A DNA stretch of 64,000 bases, from NCBI RefSeq assembly GCF_000764305.2, contig NW_025930738.1:1-64000 (forward strand), given 5' to 3'. Shown piece by piece: positions 9,539 to 20,100 of the stretch; positions within the stretch are counted from its first letter, which is position 1, and every line of letters begins with the position of its first letter. The position numbers and the translations under genes are program-made. Source of the DNA: Hyalella azteca. Lineage: Eukaryota > Arthropoda > Malacostraca > Amphipoda > Hyalellidae. The notes beneath the pieces are model-generated. The model saw only the letters and a list, made by a program, of their open reading frames with translations, was not told the DNA's origin and made no database searches.

Positions 9539-10984
9539 ATGATATGGAAAAATGAAAAAACGCGCATAAAATAAAAACGATGAAGAAAATCGGGGCTCTG
9601 GAGCCGTTAGATAATTTTGTTACAAATCAAATGAAATGTGTCTAAATATTGCAGCACGTGATTTGCAAAAGTTAATAACTTTTTAAAGTACCCATTTTTT
9701 GCTGTTTTCTATTTATTTCACGATTTCTTTCATTTTCAAAAAATTTATTCGAGCAAATAGTATTTTTTCCCCTTTTACATATGTGCGGGAAATTTAAGAA
9801 AGATAGGTTGATAAATGTAGAAGCTTTGAATTAAACATGAACGACCACCCAAAAATTCGAAATCGAATCATACCGGACTTTAAATTGTTCACTCATTTCA
9901 AATAATAAAAAAAGTATTCGTCATCGAGATGCGTTACCAGAAACTTGCATGCTTTAACAAACCTCGGCAGTCACATATCACGAAGACCCAAAAAAAACTT
10001 TCATTTCATAGCAGGCTTTAATACCAAAAAAGACTATTTCTTATTTCGTAATTATTCTTCATCTCTCATAATGTAAACTCAATAGTGGTATAAGATTTCA
10101 GCCTTCAGAACAGCACTCAGACACTGGCAAGAGCAATGACCGTCTACTCGCAGACAAAAACACCAAATACTAACAAAGATCTCAATCTTGCTGATCAAAG
10201 AAGCTAATGGAGTCTCAAGACAATCATTAGTAATCGCATGGCATAGGCATAGAGACCCTGGCCACTAAAAATATAGAATTTTAATTTCTCATAGATACAG
10301 GCTGTGAATCTTGATTTTTTACCGCTCTACATTATGCGCACTTTCAACTATTCATTTATTATTGTCACAGTGCCGTCATTATCAAAAAAAGTGCTGTCCT
10401 CATTTTTAAATGAATTTAAGTCAAATACTTCACTGAGCGCCGCTCAAAGTGATTCACTCAATGTTAGATGAAGTCGATTGTTTGGACATGCACGATGGTA
10501 ATATTATTTTTGATTTGCGCTACTAAATTGCGAGGGCACCCGAAATGTTTTTCATTTTGGTACAGAAAACAAAGTCCAAACGCAAAAGCGTTGCGTTCGT
10601 ACTTATTGTGCAATATAAGTCATGTTTCACGCGCAAACGCTTCATTGGTTGCGTTTTTTTAGGCTTGATGCAAATCAATAAACGCGCGACGTGCATTGTG
10701 CTACTCATACAGTCTTCTGGACCTTGACATCTGAAGCTTGGTGTGAATATTATGTAAAACTTTTTTTAAAATAACTTAATGTTAGTTATCACCGTAGAAA
10801 TTGCGTATGCATGACATTATCAAACGATCATTCAAAATTTATCTTATTTTGAATTTTGTAATTTATTACATGCCTATAACTCGCTCAGTCAACGCATCGG
10901 TGATGTGTAACTATTTCTCATAAGCTTGCAATTATGCGATTCGAATTCTTTATACTAGTATGAAGAATGCGGGTTTTCATGAAG

Positions 10985-11265
10985 GGTTTTTCATGCTATC
11001 GTACGCTCGTATATTTGCTACGATTGTGCGCTCGTATAATTGCCACGACCGTGCGCAGGAATAAATTGCCAGGCTCAAATGACTACTAAAATTGTGTGCT
11101 CAAAAAATTGCAACGATTTTGCGCTCGCTCAAATAATTGCCACGATTGCGTGCCCGTATAATTGCCTCGATTGTGCCCTCGAATAATTGCTACGATTGAT
11201 CGCTCGTATATTTGCTACGATTGTGCTCGTATATTTGCTACGATTGTGCTATCATATAATTTCTA
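10985..11265 (+). repeat. Degenerate minisatellite (ATTGCTACGATTGTGCTCGT type)
   Basis: About ten imperfect units of 20-40 bp built on TTGC(C/T)ACGATTGTGCGCTCGTATAA. No exon recognised beside it. Confidence 0.7.
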
Positions 11266-12089
11266 CTTGCCTTCTTTTGTGTTTTGTTAAAGTTAACTGC
11301 TAACATCTTGGAGTACAAGTAAACTTCATGCGCAGCCTGCGAGTTGCGTATAAAGTGCGCGTGCGCATGAAGTGCGTAGAAAGCAATGCTTTCTACAGAG
11401 TAGGATTTCGTGGACCTCTCAGCGCCAAATTGAATTACACGGTGGACTCTGTCTTACTCCGAAGCAGTCATACCTCAGTATCTTACCATCAACTGTATAA
11501 ATGCCGACAAAACAGAGTAATTCACGTTGCTAGACCGTATGTGTTAGTTGTGGTATGTTTTATTTATTTGTTTTATTTATACTACAGTTATTATTTTGAT
11601 TAGTTTTATATTATTATAATTATTATTATGCTGATTCATGCTAACACGAAAACTGTGCATGAAAGTAAAACCGGTCTCTTATCTCGGTGATTACCTCCAT
11701 GTGACCTACGAGCATGCACTAGTTTATTAGAGCACATTACATGTTATTCTCTTGATAAGTGATAATCTAGAATCCATTATGGTACCATTTTAATGATTCC
11801 GTCTTCGTTTTAAATAAAAAATGCAATATTGAGTCACCGGTAAAATTATTTTCGAGATTTCATGGTGTACTATACTGCAAAATTTCCTGACGAATGTTTT
11901 GCCAAGCTAAACGCTCCCAGGTTGATCTTCGGACTAAGCTAAATATTTATGGTACTGATTTACTAGTTGATTCGTGGTTCAGAGTAGCACAATCTAATCT
12001 GAAACAATTGGAGGTACAATAGTGCGAACTTGGCACCTCAGATTAGCAGATTCTGTATTTAGGCTGAACTGTGATTACTTTCTAAATTA

Positions 12090-12302
12090 CACTGTTAGAA
12101 AAAAACAGTGAAAAAACGGTCCCACCGGCGTTCTAGTGGCCGGTCGCTCCGTAAAAATAAACTGTTTCGCCGTTTTTATCAGATGTTTTACGGACTTCTA
12201 GTGTTAAATTAGAATACAAACGGCGACACGGTGTTTCTTTTCACGTGCCGACCGGCCGCTGAAACGCCGGTAATACCGTTAACGGTTAGTTTTCTTACAG
12301 TG
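12090..12302. mobile_element. Mariner-like MITE, 213 bp, TA target duplication
   Basis: Terminal inverted repeats CACTGTTAGAAAA and TTTTCTTACAGTG, flanked by TA on both sides (12088-12089 and 12303-12304). Internal halves are partly palindromic (CACCGGCG...CGCCGGT). Non-coding. TA duplication fits Tc1/mariner mobilisation. Confidence 0.8.
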
Positions 12303-12304
12303 TA

Positions 12305-14043
12305 CTTACTTTTATTAATGTTAAATGTAAATCTAAAAATCCAGGTTCACAAAAGCTTGATCTTAACAAGCTTTTTCGTACATTGAAAGCATAAGTGTAA
12401 TTATACAAGGATGAATATCCAAAACGGTGCTGTCATAGAAGAACTAATTAAGAATAATTATTGATTTCATGTATTCCACGGTTGCTCTCAATTGGTCGAT
12501 TAAATTATTCTCTCATCGTCCACGCATAATGCTTATTATACACAAGCTCAAATTATTTAAAAATAGATGATGGTTGAGAACCTGCATCAAAATTTTATTT
12601 AATTGATTGCAATAGATTGCCATCAGGAGTGCTTGTAATTCCAATGAGCTTCTGAATTAATTTTTAATTTTCGAATTGGGATTTTCGCTGTCTTATGTTT
12701 TGAACAACAATCTGAACGAAAAATTGAGCAGAGAATTGTAGTGGCTAGCTGCATCCTGATATGATCAGGACGGATTAGGTCCATGCCGACATGTTAACGT
12801 GTCATGACGACTGACGGGGACCTTCTCCGAAACTGTCCCCTCATGCAGTTGAGCAAATTTCTATATAATTATATAAAAAATTATATAAATTATACAATTT
12901 TTTATAATAATTATAAAAAAATTATATAATTATATATAATTTTTTTTTAATTTAATGTGGAGCTTTTCCTCGAGCCATCGGGGTAACCACTTTTCTTCAA
13001 TAAAAAAAAAAAATAAAATTTGTTTTTCGATTTTACCACAGTTACTTCCATAGTTTTTTCACAAATTGCTTCGTAGGTAAACTAGTTTAACTTTTTTTAA
13101 TGAGGCAGCTGTTTCGTTTCATCCAAGTTTAACATTAATCTGGAACTTTTTACATATGATGGGTATAATAAAACTTGATTGTAAAACAATTAATTTTAAT
13201 TTCACGAATAAATTGAGTTATATACTCGCTGCGTTCAAGCATGTACGAGGTTTTGATGCACCTATCGCACCTATAATAATCCTGCTGATGGTTGTTCAAT
13301 AATTATGATCAATAAAAATAAATCTCATTTGGCGATATTTGGTCTAAAATTTTTTAAGATCCACAGAATTAGTGTTTAAATAAATTCATATCTCCATGGT
13401 AAACGGCGAGTTTCTTGGATTAGTGCGCCGAGTGAACGATGGGTGCTGACTTGACGGTGCTACCACTAGAATAATAATAAATATCGCTTTCTCAATTGCC
13501 TCGCAAAATCCAATCCATTTTTGATCAATCATAATAGACAATTCATTGAATTTTGGTAATAAGACTAGAGCATTAGTATAATTATAATACGTACGCTGGC
13601 AAAAATATTAGTAGAATAATTAAAAATTTAATATTTTGCATCAATTGCAAGTTTCCTTCAAAAATGAACCTGCGCCGCTGAGATAAATTTCATGTGATGG
13701 TGTCCCATATATCGGAATAGAAGCATTCGAGCCGTAACAAAAACAATCAATTTCACGCTAAAATTGATCACAAAACAGCCAATGTCCTGATAATTTAAAA
13801 ATTACTACATTTTAAGAAACCAATTTTGAGAATTCATTTCAAAATAGCATCGGAACGTCTTTTACGTAACCAATAAACCAAAAACACGATTTATTTAAGA
13901 ACCGTGGAACACAAGCTTTATGTTAATCATAAAGATAAGAAAGAATCTGGGCCACACAAAGTTACACCAAGTTAGAGTTAACAACAATAAAAGAAGAATT
14001 TAGGTTGAAATACCAAGAGAATCTTTATAACTAAAGATAGATT
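12305..14043. other. 3' flank of copy B, no gene recognised
   Basis: AT-rich, including long A/T palindromic runs at 12860-12960. A minus-strand AATAAA at 13890-13895 is a plausible polyadenylation signal about 150 bases beyond the copy B stop. Nothing else recognised. Confidence 0.4.
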
Positions 14044-14166
14044 TTACACGGCGTCAGCTGTCGGAAGTTGACCGGGCCGCTGCAGGAGTCTGGGGGCGGA
14101 GGTCATGATGACGATGGCCCCGATGGGCGCCGTGATTAAGATCACCAGCACCGCGATGGTCAGCAC
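14044..14166 (-). CDS. SLC9B: Copy B exon 12 with stop codon
   Basis: 123 bp, acceptor GTGCTGCAG. Reads VLTIAVLVILITAPIGAIVI, then MTSAPRLLQRPGQLPTADAV and TAA. ITAPIG and PRLLQ match the last helix and C-terminus of NHA2 closely. Same length as in copy C. Confidence 0.92.
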   Translation of the reverse strand: MLTIAVLVILITAPIGAIVIMTSAPRLLQRPGQLPTADAV

Positions 14167-17100
14167 CTGCAGCACCGTGATGGTAGTTAATGAACTTACA
14201 CCACAACTTGTTTGAGATTCGAATGACGACGAAACTACATTATCCGATACTTTGATACCTGCTGTAAAGATGGTCAGCACCTGCAATACAGTAAACGTGC
14301 TAACTTGTTCAATGTACCGAAATTTTAACTTCCGATTGTCATACGCTAGGAAACATAACCTACATCAATTAGTTTATATGTGATAATTGCGGATTTCGTT
14401 ACCATTATCATATCGATTGATCATATGCAGCCATTCGTCACGGAAACCTCCCACCTTGGCTGATAATTATAATTATCAATTATCCACAGAGGTGGGCAGT
14501 AGCGAGCTACATGTAGCGGCCGCTACATTTTCAGTAGCGGTAGCGGTAGCGGCACCACATTTAAGCAATTGTAGCAGTAGCGGTAGCGCCCGCTACATAT
14601 TTAAGTAGAGATACGAGGTTTTGCCGCTACAGCGCTACCGCTACATTCATAGATAAAGTATTTAAATTTTACTTAATAGTATTAAATATTATTTAAAAAC
14701 CAGCATGATACAAACATAATATAAATTACAGAATTGTAATTTATTGTAATTGTAAGAACTGTACGAAAGATTTCGGTGTAATGTTGTCAACCTCAGCCTG
14801 TTACTAGTGTCAACATGTTAGTTGTTACTTGTTGAGTTATTACCAGTTACCACGTGTTCTTGTTGGGGCGCATGCCGGAGGCCAGCTTTGCCATACCTCA
14901 AACTTAGTTCATATTCCTTTCCATAGGTAAGAATGCTAGAGCGCATAACGGCCTATGAATTCAAGTGCTCAAAGCAATAGCGCCGGATGTCCACAGCCAC
15001 AAAATAAGCTTGCCGAAGGTAAACATGGCCATACTCCATCTGGCCAAACCTTATCTGGCCTAAACTCTTCACGCCTAACATATACGAGCTGCAACCTTTC
15101 TCCACCCAAAACAAACCTGAGTTGACCTAACCTAACCTCATTGGCTGTAAGAAATTAGAAAGGCGGTCCAAGTGTACTGGTAAAGTCAGTCATTGGCTGC
15201 AAGAAGGATGTGAGTCGGGACAGCGTGAAAAGGTTAGGCCAGAAGAGGTTAGGCCAGAGTAGGTACAGCCGGGTTGGGAACTGCCTGTTTATGAGCGAGC
15301 ATGCTTAAGCATTGGCTGAAGACCTACGGCGCTATTATCTTTCGGCAGTGTGTCGCTTGTCTGGATTACGGAGTTCAAGCGTAGTTTGCGGCTGATATCT
15401 GAGGCTGAGTAAAGTTAATGCATGGTGAGGCTAGGCGTTGGCTCCAGGGCTTATTTAAGAGTTAAATTTGTGGCCTACGGCTGCCCCCTTCTTGTTCCGT
15501 GCCAGCTGCCACCACATGTCCACGACCACATCACGGACATCAGCCACCTAACTTCAGTTTGCTTACAGTTATTTTTACACAGTTATTTTTATGTTTCTGC
15601 TTCCCTACATGGATGTCTATATATACTTTAATCTACCAACCTCAAAAATTATCCACATATATATACGAATAAAAGACTGATTTTTTTATGTGTATATGTG
15701 GATAATTTTTGAGATTGGTAGATTAAAGTAGACATCCATGTAGAAAAGGTAAAACATTAGAATAACTAACTTTTATTTACTGTATCTAACCCGTACCATT
15801 TCGGTTAGGTTAATTGCAATAAAGATGCATTGATATGTTTTGAAAATGTTTTATTATCATTAAATGTTTATGAGTAAGTCCCAATAGCAAAACAATAAAT
15901 ATTTAGAGATTTCCAATAATTTTGGCCATTGTAGCGGCAAATGTAGCGGCGCTACATTTTACTGTAGCGGTAGCGGTAGCGCCCGCTACAATCTAGTGTG
16001 TGTAGCGGTAGCGCCCGCTACATTTACATTTTACAGCATGTAGCGGTAGCGCCGCTACATTTCCAAGTAGCGTTGCCCAGCTCTGATTATCCAAGTAATC
16101 AAATATATATGGAGGCCTTCGGATGGTATTAATATTGTACGACCCTACAAGTTGGAACACTCGCGTTCTCTAATTGCATACACCATGAAATTTTAGATTA
16201 TTAAATCTATTAATTAGAAGAGCAAATAATTTCTGACAGAAATATTAATTAATTAGAAGAGCAAATAATTTCTGACATTTGGTCCTGACGATATTAGAGA
16301 AAGCACCTGCTTTGCAAGGGCGATCTCATGTACACCAGCCCCAATACGCACGGCGTAGTCCAGCGCTGTTGAGCCTACTGCAGCCTTGGGGAATATAACA
16401 CAGAGAATCACATACTGTTTAGAAATATGATTCGGGACTAAGAATTGCTAGCAATCAATAAGTGGAAAAATTGCCTGAAGCTCGGCTATTAATTTTTATA
16501 AAAAATCAAGGTACCTCGATATCAAAGTTTCAGCCTGAAAAATACAGCGAAATTTTACCCGACTCATGTTCCATTGTGCACAAAAGTCTAAAAATTGCCT
16601 TCTAATCTAATATTAGAAATGAAATACCCGAGTGATGTGATGCAATAGCGGGACAAATATGCTACATGTACATTATTCCGAGTTTCTGTCGTCGTGCCCT
16701 AAACATACAAGTGTGACGAACAGGGTAAAAATTTTAAGAGGCTCAAAGATGTATTTCACCAGGCGAGAAGTGGAGTTAACTCGAATCAGAGTAGAGGATA
16801 GTTCGTGACATCGCATCAAAATGCTCACAGTACAACAAAGATCAGGTGAGGAACTTAGAAAAGCAAAAATACTTCAATACAGTTTAACAAATCAGCAATA
16901 ATTCACATTGTGAATGAATCGTGCATGTAAAGATCGGAGCCCAGCTACTGACTAATGTTCCGTGCATCGGAAAAAAATGCGTTTCAATACTACTTAGCTT
17001 TAGTCACAATCGGAGAAGTGCGGCGACTTATAACTAACAGCGCGGCCAAAATTTAGCCCCCTTCAATGCTACTAGCTCATTGAGATTCGTTTAATTGCAC

Positions 17101-20100
17101 CAGTTAAAGCGTCGTGCTCATGCAACGTCGAGCTCTGATAGCGCCTTTAACGGCTCATCGTTGCAAAAGAAACTTAGCAGCTGCCCTCACTGATAATAGT
17201 TCGGCATGTACATATCTACTCTTACTAGTGTAATTATTCAAACCCGATCAATACAGCAAATATGATTTTCCCGTAGCAGAAGCGTTTTCTGGTGGCCAGC
17301 TTTTTTCACTGGATACTCTTCAATCCCCACAGAAAGCAGCCTGAGGCCAATTGCGTAACAGCTGCTCGACGCAAGACCCGGTTTTCTCGGCATTACTTCA
17401 ATCGTAATCGGTGACTGCAAAAAGTCTAGGGGACTAGCCCTACGCGTTTGGGATATATAGTGGTTCATATGATTTTATGCGTTTATTAGACCGTAGGCCT
17501 GTTGCAGATTCTTAACATAGCAGAGCATTCACAGCAGGTTGCGGTCTCGAACGCGCAACTCTCTGCTCCAATTTTGTCTTGCACAATTGCCCGACCTCGA
17601 TCCTCACCGATTCTGACCTGTAACTGGCGCACAGAGCTCTGGGATCGAACCCGCACTTCTCTGCTACTATTATGATACTCATGATACTCTGCCATCAATG
17701 ATCCTATATCTATAAAAATAAATGATCCTATATCTATTATCATAAGACTGATTAGTAGATACCTGGCATCCAAATCAGTTAAGATAAAGTTTCGCAACAC
17801 GATTACGTCAGCAAATGGTGCGCACAAAGAACCCGGCATAACAGCAGTGCCTAAATTTTGCACCACGAGAATCATTTATCAAATTTCCCTAGCCTTTTAA
17901 CTTTCTCATAGGGTGAGACGCGCGCTTCTTACATATTCCAAGAACTGCAAAGTAAGTTTGAGACACCGATGGAGGCCATCAAAGTTGATATACTACACGA
18001 AGGCACTCAAATAATATATTACACCTCACATGAGACCAGCAACTGGAAGTTCTGCTCAATTATGCAGCACGGACGACCAATAAATGCATCCTATTTGATA
18101 ATCGATGCAATAATTTCATGAAATTCGCACATCTAAAAATGTATTGTGATCTTGTTTGTAGTCTATAAATTTAATGTGTTCTAGAACAAGAACCTGAACA
18201 GTAGCTTTCGGTAGCCAGGCGAGGACGACGAAGAATCGCTCCCTGATGTTCAGGCCGCTGCCGAGCACCACGAAGAAGGTCGTCACCACGCGACAAGTCA
18301 GGCTGATGCACAGCGTCGCCACTCCCAGCCCTATGGTGTCCAGCTCCAGACTCAGAATCTGCACACAGTGATCAAGAATAAATTAAACTTAAAGGAAAAT
18401 TACCAAAACTTAATCTGTTCAGCATAGAAAGCTTGATAAAACGACACTCTGCGAGAAATAACCATATTGAAAGAGTTAAGTCTTTATTACAATTTTGACA
18501 TATAGTAACTGTAAGACACTTTTACCAGACTCTTTGTGTTTGACATCTGCAAAGTAGCTCGGTCTTATTTAAAAATATTAAAATTCACCATGGGCTGGTG
18601 AAAATTCCTAAATCATCAATAAAAGATTTGCATTTATCCTGAAACATATTCGGAAGATTTTCAAGTTTATTTTGTTTATATATTTTTTGTACCTACAGTA
18701 TGTAAGTCAATCTTTCAATTTTTAAACACCAAAAATGTATAATTGAATAATTTCTCCCTCCCCTTCTTCTGAACCAGAAACGAAGAGTATACTCAAGTCA
18801 GTGTGGATGATTTTGATGCGAACAAATTTATATAGTTGTATAGTGCAGAAACTAAAATATCGGTGTCTCGTTGGGAAGCTTCATATTTCATTGGTTTCGT
18901 TCACACTGCACCGACCGAGACTCAAATATTGCTATTCTTCTTTTTCTCACATTCTATGCGCTCTCAATATATATGTTTCCATGAACCATCGTCGGAGCCA
19001 TAATTATTGATTGGTTCTAGTCATCACATGTTCACTCACACCTTGTGCCATCAATCTAATTCTTCTCGACCATAAAATCATGTCCCTCACCTGTTTTTCT
19101 TTCTCACATGCTTCAAAGTTCTTCACCAAGTTCTCCACAATTCTCTTGAGACCCATCACACATTAAACCATATTAGCTTCTTCCCTGTTCTCTCTCAGCC
19201 TCTATGAAAGTCCATTTAATAATAACGCAGGTGCTGCTACACAACACAAAAACTCCACCGTTCAATTACCATTATAAATCAATTATTATTAATTCGTCAT
19301 CTCTTCAGTTGTTCTAGTTTCACACCAGAGTCCAACATTGATTNGGTCTCGACGAGACAGGGTACGAAGGCGAGTCTGAAGACCACGAGCGACATGGCCT
19401 TGAGGGCTTTAGGGTCCAGGCCCAGACCGGCCCGAAGCAGGATCACTACCAGCGCTATGTTCCTGAGATATGCATGGCGAATGTAATTTTGATGCCTGAA
19501 GACCTGGCATGCACGTCAAATGTCACGAAAATTGACTAGCCCATATGTAATCCGATCCAATGAACTACAACCAGTTCGTGTTGCCATTTCTATGTCATCA
19601 GAAAGACGCCTGACATGATAACAACTGAAATCTAGAAGCGATTTTAAATCTGCCGTCCGTCGAAAAAAATTGATCAAAAGGCCAGTCTAGTCAAGAAAAG
19701 TACAAGAATCGGCAACATACCTATCCAGGCCTTTTCTTCAATGCCGAAGATACTATACTATACTAATACTTCTGGTCAGCACTTTACAAAAAGCATAATC
19801 AAGCGATATGCTCGCAGTAATGAATTTCATCACGAAAAAAAATCTGTTATGCATTAAAAAATTCCAATTTTTTCGAAAATAAAATATATACATATGGTAA
19901 GAACGAATTTAACGGCTGACTAAGTGGACGGTTCTACCGTAGCTTAAGATGAGAAATTGACGACATAACCGAAATTGCATAACCTGATTGAGGACGACCA
20001 GTTGGGGTCGACACTGTCGCCTACGATCGCGACGCTCCGCAGCGCCATGCCCACCAGCAGCATGCCGAGCAGCGGAGGCAGCCCGCACGCCTGGGCAAAT

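Larger units (their letters stand above)
7249..12089. other. Intergenic or 5' flank of copy A, no gene recognised
   Basis: AT-rich. Contains a degenerate repeat (8280-8890), a G-rich run (9512-9538), a degenerate 20-40 bp array (10985-11265) and short unsupported ORFs without codon bias or splice context. No promoter could be identified. Confidence 0.5.

Noticed and set aside
16900..17470. Additional antiporter exon in copy B intron 10
   Set aside because: Exon order and phases are already satisfied by E10 and E11; no NHA motif found here.
17540..17680. tRNA or tRNA-derived SINE (GGTTCGATCCC on minus strand)
   Set aside because: No matching acceptor, D or anticodon stems; a related block 100 bp away also lacks them.
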